DNA from: Microscillaceae bacterium
Lineage (GTDB): Bacteria > Bacteroidota > Bacteroidia > Cytophagales > Microscillaceae
Assembly: GCA_011390205.1 (NCBI GenBank)
Contig: JAABSX010000034.1
Span: 1-42,932 of the forward strand
DNA: 42,932 bases
Direction of reading: 5' to 3'
Every line of letters begins with the position of its first letter. Within the stretch, counting starts at the first letter, position 1. Shown here one piece after another: positions 34,820 to 42,634 of the stretch. A model generated the notes under the pieces. The model made no database searches and was not told the origin of the DNA. It saw only the letters and a list, made by a program, of their open reading frames with translations. Made by a program: the position numbers and the translations under genes.

Positions 34820-34850
34820 TGCTCTTAGCATCTTGCTGAGAGCATACTTT
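34820..34850 (+). terminator. Terminator-like hairpin after the SKYDA gene
   Basis: An 11 bp stem with one T-G pair, 34820-34830 with 34834-34844, three-base loop, then TACTTT. Eighteen bases past the stop codon. Confidence 0.6.
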
Positions 34851-35119
34851 ACGAATCATTTAAAATAAAATTCTGAAAATAACCCCTGCCAGTTCTTCGT
34901 AGTTTCCGCTACGCTCATGTCTTGCAGTAGTGGAGTCGGAATGTCTGTAAACTCACTTCTCATCCTTTATGAACTACTGGACAGCCATTTTTAAACACCA
35001 ATCAGAGAATAGGAATAAGTCTTAGACATAAATAAGAACCACACTTACTAGGATGAATCACAAACAATTAAGTATTTTTACGCCTTTAATTTTTTGTTAA
35101 AAAACATAAATACTTAATT
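34851..35119. other. Gene-free region before the SDR gene
   Basis: With the hairpin before it this makes a 317-base gap. It holds a small CGTAG/CTACG hairpin (around 34899-34914) in a patch less AT-rich than its surroundings (about 34885-34990), perhaps a decayed repeat, followed by an AT-rich leader. No ORF or RNA gene is seen. Confidence 0.4.
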
Positions 35120-35914
35120 ATGAACAATCCTTCTTTTAAAGTAAATGACTTATTCTCTGTCAAAGGCAAAGTAGCCTTGGTTACGGGAGGCTCTAGAGGT
35201 ATAGGGCTTATGATAGCCCAAGCTTATGTAGAAAATGGTGCAAAGGTGTATATCAGCTCTCGCAAAGCCGAAGTATGCCAAGACATTGCCAAGGCACTTT
35301 CAGAACTAGGGGAGTGCATCGCCATTCCAGCAGACTTGGCGACAAGCCAAGGGCAAGAGGCACTTGTAAACACACTTCAGCAAAAAGAAGAATCTCTAGA
35401 CATTCTAATCAACAATGCAGGAGCGGCTTGGGGAGCTTCTTTTGATGACTATCCCGAAGAAGGCTATGATAAAATCATGGACATCAACGTAAAAGCCATC
35501 TTTATGCTTACTCAAAAACTTATGCTTTTGCTTGAAAAAAATGCCAACACCCTCAACCCCGCTAGAGTCATTAACATCGGCTCCATAGATGGCATCAGTG
35601 TCTCAGATTTGGATAACTTCGCTTACGGAGCAAGCAAGGCGGCTGTGCATCACCTGACACGTGTGCTTGCAGTAAAGCTTGCCCACAGAGGGATTACTTT
35701 CAATGCCATCGCTCCTGGCCCTTTTGAGAGCAAAATGACTGAATGGATGCTTGGCAAAATGAAGGATAAAATAGAAGCGTCTTGTCCGCTCGCCCGCATA
35801 GGATACCCCGAAGATATGGCAGGATTGGCCCTCTTTTTGGCATCACCCGCAGGGGCTTATGTCAATGGTGCAGTGATTCCCTTAGACGGAGGCATTCATT
35901 TAGGAAGAGGATAA
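35120..35914 (+). CDS. Short-chain dehydrogenase/reductase
   Basis: 264 residues. Classical SDR: NAD(P)-binding VTGGSRGIGLMIA (near 22-34), the structural NNAG (LINNAGAAWGA), the catalytic S in NIGSIDG, Y-x-x-x-K in FAYGASKAAVHHL, and GPFESKMT after the IAPGP element. The ending YVNGAVIPLDGGIHLGRG is typical. An R after the glycine motif suggests preference for NADP. It resembles 3-oxoacyl-ACP reductase and glucose-dehydrogenase-like SDRs, but the substrate cannot be fixed. Single gene with a good terminator. Confidence 0.9.
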   Translation: MNNPSFKVNDLFSVKGKVALVTGGSRGIGLMIAQAYVENGAKVYISSRKAEVCQDIAKALSELGECIAIPADLATSQGQEALVNTLQQKEESLDILINNAGAAWGASFDDYPEEGYDKIMDINVKAIFMLTQKLMLLLEKNANTLNPARVINIGSIDGISVSDLDNFAYGASKAAVHHLTRVLAVKLAHRGITFNAIAPGPFESKMTEWMLGKMKDKIEASCPLARIGYPEDMAGLALFLASPAGAYVNGAVIPLDGGIHLGRG

Positions 35915-35948
35915 AGCAACCTCATCTCCCTAAAATGAAAATAAAATC

Positions 35949-35999
35949 CTAAGCCCATATCCACACACAGAGCGCAGTGATGTGTAAGTATGGGCTTAG
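35949..35999 (+). terminator. 11 bp perfect stem after the SDR gene
   Basis: CTAAGCCCATA (35949-35959) pairs with TATGGGCTTAG (35989-35999), with an inner ACACA/TGTGT pair. The loop is long and only a modest T run follows (about 15 bases later). Confidence 0.6.
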
Positions 36000-36131
36000 A
36001 TAAAGTCATGTTTTTACAAAACGGCTAGACTCTGGGGGCTTTCGTTAATCAAAATAGAACATTCATAAAGAATAACCTACTGGAATAAAACTTTACATAT
36101 ATTTTTGCACACTTTATAAAACATTAAATTC

Positions 36132-36980
36132 ATGCAAAAATATACAACCCTCCTACTCTTTTTGGGTTTAATTTGCTTGTGTCATCCTGTTGCCCAAGCC
36201 CAAACTCAAGATTCTCTCACAACCAGACAGTTAGACTCACTGACTCGCCTCAAAGAAGATGTACAGCGTCAGATTAAGCTACTTAAGCCAAGCCCAGAAG
36301 CCACCAAAGAGCCCGATTTCAAACTCAAATTTACAGGGCGTGCCATCCTTACCTCTGGAAATATCAACCGCTCCTTCTTAGAAGGAAAGGTTTCTCTATC
36401 CTATCAAAGGCCTAGCTCTGTCATCACATTAGATATGAACCCCCGCTTTGCTTACGGAAGGCAGTCAGGGCTACTGGCTGAGAGAGATTATGGCACTGAC
36501 TTTAGTGCAAATATTTTGGATTATATGCCATTGCACGGAATTGTTTTTGGCTTTGTAGAAAGAAGTAATCTTCGCAAGATTGATCTAAGAGCTTTGGCAG
36601 GGGGGGGGATTGCTTGGCGAATATTGAAGGGAGAGCAGCACAAACTCTCTCTAAGCAATGCAGTGATTTATGAAGTTACTGACTTTGCCACAGATACAAG
36701 GTCAGACATTAACATCATCCGAAACTCTGCCCGAGTCAAAGGAGAGCATATTTTATTTCAGAAAAAGCTACGCATCAAGCATTTATTACTTTTTCAGCCT
36801 GCCATCAATGCCAATAATTTACGCTGGAATGGTACTTTTACCTTAGAAATGCCCATCACAGCTCGCTTTTCTATGCAAGCATCTCTGGATAATTCTTATG
36901 AAAGTGAAGTGGTAGAGGGGCGTAAAAGGAATGATACTCGCTTGACTGTAGGCTTTTCTCTCAGTAACTGGGCAAGATAA
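36132..36980 (+). CDS. DUF481 outer-membrane beta-barrel protein
   Basis: 282 residues. Signal peptide (YTTLLLFLGLICLCHPVAQA) then a short coiled coil (LTTRQLDSLTRLKEDVQRQIK) and a barrel of alternating strands. DUF481 features: LKFTGRAILTSGNINRSFL, the YGRQSGLLAERDY region, SLSNAVIYEVTDF, and the closing TRLTVGFSLSNWAR with aromatic end. Family members sit in the outer membrane; the function is unknown, often induced by salt or metal stress. Single gene. Confidence 0.82.
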   Translation: MQKYTTLLLFLGLICLCHPVAQAQTQDSLTTRQLDSLTRLKEDVQRQIKLLKPSPEATKEPDFKLKFTGRAILTSGNINRSFLEGKVSLSYQRPSSVITLDMNPRFAYGRQSGLLAERDYGTDFSANILDYMPLHGIVFGFVERSNLRKIDLRALAGGGIAWRILKGEQHKLSLSNAVIYEVTDFATDTRSDINIIRNSARVKGEHILFQKKLRIKHLLLFQPAINANNLRWNGTFTLEMPITARFSMQASLDNSYESEVVEGRKRNDTRLTVGFSLSNWAR

Positions 36981-37121
36981 ATAAAAGTAAAGAAAGCAAT
37001 CCTAGATTTTTTGTGATATTTTTATCAAATTTGTAAGATTGATGTATGAAATAGCCGTATGATAAAACATCCATTCATTGATTTTATAGAACAGTCAGTG
37101 GATTTTTTTTGTAAGGGCTTT

Positions 37122-37174
37122 TTTGCCAAAGCTGGGTTTGAGATTCATTCTTTCCTTTATTTTACTTTGGCAAA
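37122..37174. promoter_or_regulatory. Inverted repeat in the leader of the processing-protease gene
   Basis: TTTGCCAAAG (37122-37131) and CTTTGGCAAA (37165-37174) pair perfectly over a 33-base loop, 24 bases before the ATG. It could be an operator or leader hairpin. Confidence 0.45.
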
Positions 37175-37198
37175 GCAGCAATTTTATTAAATTTTTAA

Positions 37199-38884
37199 AT
37201 GACTGCGGCACAAAACTATTTGGCATTAAAATTACTTTATAAGAAAATAAAACTACCTGACAAAGTGAGCAAACCCATTCAAAATACCCCCTACCAAATC
37301 AGACTTCCGCTTTTGCTGAGCATAGCCATCGCAGGAGGGATTCTTTTAGGAGCTACCATCTTCGGAGACAATACGCAGCTCAACGCCCTGAATGCAGGCT
37401 ATGCAAAATACAGAGACATTTTATTACACATCAATGAAAGCTATGTAGATTCGGTAGATACTGAAGAGCTGGTAGATTATTCTATTGAAAAAATGCTCGA
37501 AAAGCTAGACCCACACACGGTGTATATCCCTGTAAAAGATGTAGAGAAATACAATATGCAGCTAGAAAGTGATTTTGATGGCATAGGCATAGAATTTAAT
37601 ATCTTCCGAGATACGATTTATGTGGTTGCTCCGCTTAGTGGAGGCCCCTCAGAAGTCGTAGGGCTGCAGTCTGGTGATAAAATCGTAACAGTAGATGGAG
37701 AAAGTGTAGCAGGTGAAAAGGTCAAACCTGACAACAACAAAGTTTTTGAATGGCTCAGAGGAAAAAGCGGCTCAGTAGTAGAGCTAGGCATCGTGCGAAG
37801 GGGAGTCAAAGGCATTACTAAGTATAAAATCACCCGTGACAAAATCCCGAGCTATTCTGTAGAAGCAAGCTTGATGATCAATGAGCAGACAGGCTTTATC
37901 AAGGTCAGCAGGTTTGGGGATGCCACGTATCGTGAGTTTAAATCTGCCCTCCTAAAGCTCAAAAAGGCAGGAATGAAATCACTGATACTAGACCTAAGAG
38001 ATAATCCTGGGGGCTATATGGACCGTGCCGTGAATATGGTGGACGAACTCGTAGGGGGCAATCCTAAAATCGTCTATACAGATGGCAAAGGCTCACGCTA
38101 CGACTCGGAGATGCGTGCCAAATCGGATGGCGTATTTGAGCAAGGTGCTGTCATTGTGTTGATTAATGAAGGAAGCGCCTCCGCTTCTGAGATAGTAGCT
38201 GGTGCTTTGCAAGACAATGACCGTGCGCTCATCGTGGGCAGACGCTCATTTGGCAAAGGTTTGGTACAGATGCCCATAGAGCTACAAGATGGCTCGGAGC
38301 TAAGGCTCACTATTTCAAGGTATTATACCCCCAGTGGGCGTTCTATTCAAAAGCCTTATGACTCTTATGAAAATGACATAGAAGATAGATTTTCGCACGG
38401 GGAGCTTTTTAACAAAGACAGCGTCCGCTACGACAAATCCCTCAAATACAAAACAGCCAAAGGGCGTACTGTCTATGGTGGTGGAGGTATTATGCCCGAT
38501 TATTTCGTGCCCCTAGACAGCACCACTTATACATATCTTAATGAGCTTTATAAGGTCAATCTGCTGCGTGAGTATGCCGTAGAATACACCAATTCACACA
38601 AAGAAGAACTGCAGAAAATGTCTGTAAAAGATTTTCAGAATAAGTTTATAGTTACCGAAGAGATGCTCAAGGCAGTCATTAAACTTGCCCAAGAAGTATC
38701 TGTACCTTATGATGAAGCCAGTTTTCAGAAATCAAAACCTGTCATCAAATTACACATCAAAGCACTCATCGCACGTGGTATGTGGGATTCGGAAGGATAT
38801 TACCCTGTGATGCTCCGAGAAGATGATGTGTTTCAGAAAGCACTCACACTCATAGAAGAAGCAAAAAAACTTTCACAGAAATAA
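37199..38884 (+). CDS. C-terminal processing peptidase (S41, Ctp family)
   Basis: 561 residues. An N-terminal membrane anchor (PLLLSIAIAGGILLGATIFG) follows ~35 cytosolic residues. N-terminal helices (~60-120) precede a PDZ domain (~120-205; VAPLSGGPSEVVGLQSGDKIVTVDG). The S41 catalytic domain has the Ser motif EGSASASEIVAGALQ and the Lys of RRSFGKGLVQ. A helical C-terminal tail (~420-561) follows. Such proteases trim or degrade periplasmic proteins from the C-terminus, using PDZ to choose substrates. ATG at 37199. Single gene with a strong terminator. Confidence 0.93.
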   Translation: MTAAQNYLALKLLYKKIKLPDKVSKPIQNTPYQIRLPLLLSIAIAGGILLGATIFGDNTQLNALNAGYAKYRDILLHINESYVDSVDTEELVDYSIEKMLEKLDPHTVYIPVKDVEKYNMQLESDFDGIGIEFNIFRDTIYVVAPLSGGPSEVVGLQSGDKIVTVDGESVAGEKVKPDNNKVFEWLRGKSGSVVELGIVRRGVKGITKYKITRDKIPSYSVEASLMINEQTGFIKVSRFGDATYREFKSALLKLKKAGMKSLILDLRDNPGGYMDRAVNMVDELVGGNPKIVYTDGKGSRYDSEMRAKSDGVFEQGAVIVLINEGSASASEIVAGALQDNDRALIVGRRSFGKGLVQMPIELQDGSELRLTISRYYTPSGRSIQKPYDSYENDIEDRFSHGELFNKDSVRYDKSLKYKTAKGRTVYGGGGIMPDYFVPLDSTTYTYLNELYKVNLLREYAVEYTNSHKEELQKMSVKDFQNKFIVTEEMLKAVIKLAQEVSVPYDEASFQKSKPVIKLHIKALIARGMWDSEGYYPVMLREDDVFQKALTLIEEAKKLSQK

Positions 38885-38922
38885 AAAAAAGCCCTTTGAC
38901 TAGAAATTCAAGGGGCTTTTTT
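38885..38922. terminator. Bidirectional terminator between convergent genes
   Basis: AAAAAAGCCCTTTGA (38885-38899) and TCAAGGGGCTTTTTT (38908-38922) pair with one G-T, giving T runs on both strands between the peptidase and the DUF697-SHOCT gene. Confidence 0.85.
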
Positions 38923-38955
38923 AGGCATATTCACAAAAAAATAAGGCTTGTTTAC

Positions 38956-39579
38956 TTAGATTTCTTCTAAAAGACTTGCTTTTTTTACCTGAAATTCATC
39001 ATCTGTGATAAGCCCTTTGGCGTGTAAATCTTTGAGCTTGGTAAGTTTCTCAAATACATCATTTTTAGAATATTCAGGATTTATGGGCTGTTCGGTTACG
39101 GGAGGCTCAGGTTTTCTGGGAGCCTCACCAGAGGCATACCTGCGGAGGTCTTCCACATAATCTTTGCCTTTTTCATAAGCTTCATTGTAAATCTTTTGGG
39201 CATTGTCAAAACTGAAAGCAGACATCATACCGCCTATTTCTAAATGTTTTTTGAATACCTGCCCCATTCCGTAAGTAGAAGCACCCGAAAGCACGACCAT
39301 CGGTACGCCTCCTAAGAGTGAACCAATGCCTGGAATTGCCTTGATAAAACTTGCACCCACTTTGGCAAGTGTAGCCCCAGCAAGTGAGCTAATGATGTTT
39401 TTGCCGAAAGATTCATTGTAATCGACTTGATAAATCATACATAATTCTTTGAACATATTGAGCTGGATGGCGGTAACTGCTGCCATGTCTAAGATGGGAA
39501 GAGGAATCGCTCCTGCACCCATTGCCCAAAGTACATGACTGTCTATGCTGTCATCAGCCATGGAAGATTGATTTGCCAT
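38956..39579 (-). CDS. DUF697 plus SHOCT domain protein
   Basis: 207 residues. DUF697 part (~8-125): AMGAGAIPLPILDMAAVTAIQLNMFKELC, then glycine-rich hydrophobic segments (IISSLAGATLAKVGASF, IPGIGSLLGGVPMVV) that may insert in a membrane. A proline-rich linker (PRKPEPPVTEQP) leads to a C-terminal SHOCT motif (~175-207): EKLTKLKDLHAKGLITDDEFQVKKASLLEEI. SHOCT helices mediate oligomerisation. DUF697 appears in stress-linked GTPase-associated membrane proteins, but no GTPase is adjacent. Function unknown. Confidence 0.82.
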   Translation of the reverse strand: MANQSSMADDSIDSHVLWAMGAGAIPLPILDMAAVTAIQLNMFKELCMIYQVDYNESFGKNIISSLAGATLAKVGASFIKAIPGIGSLLGGVPMVVLSGASTYGMGQVFKKHLEIGGMMSAFSFDNAQKIYNEAYEKGKDYVEDLRRYASGEAPRKPEPPVTEQPINPEYSKNDVFEKLTKLKDLHAKGLITDDEFQVKKASLLEEI

Positions 39580-39689
39580 AAGAATAGAATTTATTATTGA
39601 AAAACTTTAATTACTTTGTAATGCAAGGTACTAAATTTGTTACGAAAAATGTCTATTTTTGGTTTATATTTTTGAAGAATAGCATCTTA

Positions 39690-39720
39690 TGAGGTTAGCA
39701 ATACCTCACATATTTTTTTT
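39690..39720 (+). promoter_or_regulatory. Terminator-like hairpin in the pruA leader
   Basis: TGAGGT (39690-39695) and ACCTCA (39703-39708) form a 6 bp stem followed, after a few bases, by eight T (39713-39720). No plus-strand gene lies just upstream, and two TAnnTTTG boxes (39632-39639, 39654-39661) precede it, so it could attenuate pruA. Confidence 0.45.
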
Positions 39721-39756
39721 AAATTGTATTATTCCAAAACAAAACATAAGTAAACA

Positions 39757-41382
39757 ATGAGTCAAGCCTTTTTTAATACGCCCATCGCGATTAACGAGCC
39801 AATTTTAAGTTATGCACCTGGAAGCCCTGAGCGAGCTGCTTTGCAGGCTGCCGTCAAAGAAATGAGAGCAGAAACCATCGAAATCCCGATGTTTATTGGA
39901 AGTGAGCAGGTTTATACAGATAAAAAAGTCAGAATGAGTCCTCCTTATGACCATCAACATACATTGGGGTATTTTTGTGAAGGAGATGCAGGGCATGTAA
40001 CACAAGCCATAGATGCCGCTCTAGCTGCCAAAATTGACTGGGCAAACCTAGATTGGCAAGAGCGTGCAGCCATTTTCTTAAAAGCGGCTGACCTCATCGC
40101 AGGGCCTTACCGTGCCAAAATCAATGCAGCCACGATGCTCGCCCAATCCAAAAACGCTTTTCAGGCAGAGATAGACTCGGCTTGTGAGTTGATAGATTTT
40201 TTGAGGTTTAATGTGCAGTATGTCACAGAGATATATTCACAGCAGCCCGTATCTTCTTATGGTGTCTGGAATCGCTTAGAATATCGCCCATTAGAAGGCT
40301 TTATTTTTGCCATTACACCCTTTAATTTTACAGCCATTGCAGGTAATTTACCCTCTTCTGCAGCACTGATGGGCAATACCGTAGTGTGGAAGCCAGCCTA
40401 TCCCCAAGTGTATTCTGCAAAAGTGATTATGGAAGTATTCCGTGAAGCAGGTTTGCCTGATGGCGTGATTAACCTTATCTATGTAGATGGACCTGAGGCG
40501 GGAGAAGTCGTCTTCAAACACCCTGATTTTGCAGGTTTGCACTTTACAGGTAGCACAGGCGTATTCAAGCATCTCTGGAAAACCATCGGGGTGAATATCG
40601 ATATTTATAAGACTTATCCAAGAATAGTAGGGGAGACAGGTGGAAAAGATTTTGTGGTAGCCCATAAATCTGCCAATGCCAAAGAACTGGCTACAGGGCT
40701 TATCAGAGGGGCTTTTGAGTTTCAAGGACAAAAATGCTCGGCTGCTTCTCGGGCTTATATCCCTTCTAACCTTTGGGAAGATGTAAAGGCCTTTATGAAA
40801 AAAGACCTCGCAGAAATCAAAATGGGCAGCCCCGAAGATTATACCAATTACATCAATGCAGTCATAGATGAGCGTGCTTTTGACAAAATAGCCAAATACA
40901 TAGAGGAAGCCAAAGAAGACAAACTGGTAGAAGTAGTGGCAGGAGGCAATTACGACAAGTCAAAAGGATATTTTATAGAGCCTACAGTGCTAGAAAGCAA
41001 AGACCCACATTCTAAGACAATGGTAGAGGAAATCTTTGGCCCAGTGCTGACAGTGTATGTCTATCACGAAGAAAATTTTGAGCAGACTCTAGAGCTAGTC
41101 GACCAAACCTCTCCTTATGCACTCACAGGTTCTATTTTTGCAAAAGATAGGTATGCAGTGGCATTGGCTACTAAAAAACTCCAAAATGCAGCAGGTAATT
41201 TTTATATCAATGACAAGCCCACAGGGGCAGTCGTAGGGCAGCAGCCTTTCGGAGGAGCTAGAGCCTCAGGCACGAATGACAAGGCAGGTTCTATACTCAA
41301 TCTTCTACGCTGGGTTTCGCCTCGCACACTCAAAGAAACTTTCGTAACACCTACGGATTATAAATATCCTTTTTTAGGCTAA
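39757..41382 (+). CDS. pruA: L-glutamate gamma-semialdehyde (P5C) dehydrogenase
   Basis: 541 residues, the length of monofunctional P5C dehydrogenases rather than PutA fusions. It oxidises glutamate semialdehyde to glutamate with NAD+, the second step of proline breakdown. ALDH motifs: FAITPFNFTAIAGNL, TVVWKPA, HFTGSTGVFK, the catalytic glutamate in VGETGGKDF, and nucleophile C327 in FEFQGQKCSAASRAY. EEIFGPVLTVYVY and QPFGGARASGTNDKAG complete the fold. No proline dehydrogenase gene is adjacent. Divergent from DUF697-SHOCT, with a possible leader attenuator. Confidence 0.95.
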   Translation: MSQAFFNTPIAINEPILSYAPGSPERAALQAAVKEMRAETIEIPMFIGSEQVYTDKKVRMSPPYDHQHTLGYFCEGDAGHVTQAIDAALAAKIDWANLDWQERAAIFLKAADLIAGPYRAKINAATMLAQSKNAFQAEIDSACELIDFLRFNVQYVTEIYSQQPVSSYGVWNRLEYRPLEGFIFAITPFNFTAIAGNLPSSAALMGNTVVWKPAYPQVYSAKVIMEVFREAGLPDGVINLIYVDGPEAGEVVFKHPDFAGLHFTGSTGVFKHLWKTIGVNIDIYKTYPRIVGETGGKDFVVAHKSANAKELATGLIRGAFEFQGQKCSAASRAYIPSNLWEDVKAFMKKDLAEIKMGSPEDYTNYINAVIDERAFDKIAKYIEEAKEDKLVEVVAGGNYDKSKGYFIEPTVLESKDPHSKTMVEEIFGPVLTVYVYHEENFEQTLELVDQTSPYALTGSIFAKDRYAVALATKKLQNAAGNFYINDKPTGAVVGQQPFGGARASGTNDKAGSILNLLRWVSPRTLKETFVTPTDYKYPFLG

Positions 41383-41483
41383 GTTAATTTGTGAGTGTGT
41401 GAATATGCTGAGGTGCTTATCTGTCCCCTTAATTATCAAAGAAATGCTCAACGTAATAACTTACTTAGAATAACTGGGTTTTA

Positions 41484-41514
41484 GAAGAGTAAGAAGTCTA
41501 ATTTCTTACTCTTC
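41484..41514 (+). terminator. Perfect 12 bp stem after pruA
   Basis: GAAGAGTAAGAA (41484-41495) pairs perfectly with TTCTTACTCTTC (41503-41514) over seven bases; an AT-rich but not pure T tract follows. It separates pruA from the TetR gene. Confidence 0.65.
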
Positions 41515-41636
41515 GATTTATTTATCGGTTGATAAAGCACAAAGAGCTAAACCAAAGAATGTGCATTCAGTTAGTATATTCAGATTCAATTGCCTATTTT
41601 AGTAAAATCATTCAAAAACATAAACACAGACAACCA

Positions 41637-42272
41637 ATGGGGGTTGCCGAACGCAAACAAAGAGAAAAAGTACAACGCCGCAATGCCATCGTAGATGCCG
41701 CAGAAGATGTATTCTTCAAAGAAGGAATTGAAAATGCCTCTATGGACCAAGTTGCCAAAAAGGCCGAACTGAGCAAAGGGACACTCTATCTTTACTTCAA
41801 AAGCAAAGAAGAGCTTTACCGAGCCATTATTTTACGGGGCTTTATCATCCTTAAAAGAAAACTTAAAGAATCTGCTTTGTCCCAATCCACTGGTTTTGAA
41901 CAGGTGAGGGCTATTTCAGAGGCTTATATCAAATTTGCAAATGAGCATCTGGGCTACTTCAATGCGATTTTACACTATCAAAATGATATTTTTGATAGAA
42001 AAAACAGTGAGCCTACTTCAGTACAGTCATTAGAAGGGGGCAATGCCGTCATCCAAGTACTCATCAATGCCCTCGAGAAAGGCGTAGAAGATAAGAGTAT
42101 TCATCCTACCATCAATTCTGTGGAAACCGCCTTCGTATTGTGGAGTCAAATCACAGGACTATTACAAGTAGTACAGCGTAAAATGAGTATCATCACCTAC
42201 CACTACAAAGTCAAACAAAATGATTTATTAGAAAATTACTTTACCTTATTAGAGCGTTCTTTGAAGGTGTAA
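41637..42272 (+). CDS. TetR-family transcription regulator
   Basis: About 211 residues from MGVAERKQREKVQRRN. The frame runs back to 41529, but residues before this ATG do not look like a TetR N-terminus. The helix-turn-helix reads AAEDVFFKEGIENASMDQVAKKAELSKGTLYLYFKSKEELY (in pieces: A-x-x-V-F-x-x-x-G near 21-31, S-K-G-T-L-Y-x-Y-F near 46-54). The C-terminal helices form the ligand and dimer domain. It probably represses a nearby or distant gene when unliganded. pruA, 255 bases upstream in the same direction, is a possible but unproven target. Confidence 0.9.
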   Translation: MGVAERKQREKVQRRNAIVDAAEDVFFKEGIENASMDQVAKKAELSKGTLYLYFKSKEELYRAIILRGFIILKRKLKESALSQSTGFEQVRAISEAYIKFANEHLGYFNAILHYQNDIFDRKNSEPTSVQSLEGGNAVIQVLINALEKGVEDKSIHPTINSVETAFVLWSQITGLLQVVQRKMSIITYHYKVKQNDLLENYFTLLERSLKV

Positions 42273-42384
42273 TGGTGATTGCAAATTAAAGAATCTTATA
42301 AGGGTATAATTTCAGTATGATGTAAATAAAACAGCTTTTTCAAGGATTTTAAGCCTATTTAATCTTTGAAAATATACCTAAAAT

Positions 42385-42627
42385 CCACTTTCCGCACCCT
42401 CTTTTTGGGAATGAAAGATTTGCCTCATGAAGCTGGCATATTTCACGCCTACGGCGTTGCTCGTTTTTAGCTTGGCATTTTCTACAAAGATGACAAGCCT
42501 ACGGCTTTTTTAAGTCCCTTAGGACTTAAATCTTTGTAGCAAAAGAGGTTCAAAGCGTAACCAACACCTCTGGGTGTGGCATCTTTGGCCTAAATCAGAG
42601 AACAGTTGAGAAAGTGTGCGGAAAGTG
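42385..42627. repeat. MITE-like structured repeat, copy 2 (core inverted relative to copy 1)
   Basis: Perfect 12 bp terminal inverted repeats CACTTTCCGCAC (42386-42397 with 42616-42627). Hairpins: ACGCC-TAC-GGCGT (42445-42457), the CTACAAAGAT/ATCTTTGTAG pair (42482-42491 with 42530-42539) with two mini-hairpins inside, and ACACC/GGTGT (42564-42577). The outer parts align with copy 1 in the same orientation at roughly 70% by eye; the 38-base inside of the central arm matches copy 1 only after reverse complementing. No target duplication is convincing. With ~110 plain AT-rich bases before it, it fills the 362-base gap after the TetR gene. Confidence 0.85.
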
Positions 42628-42634
42628 AGCTAAC

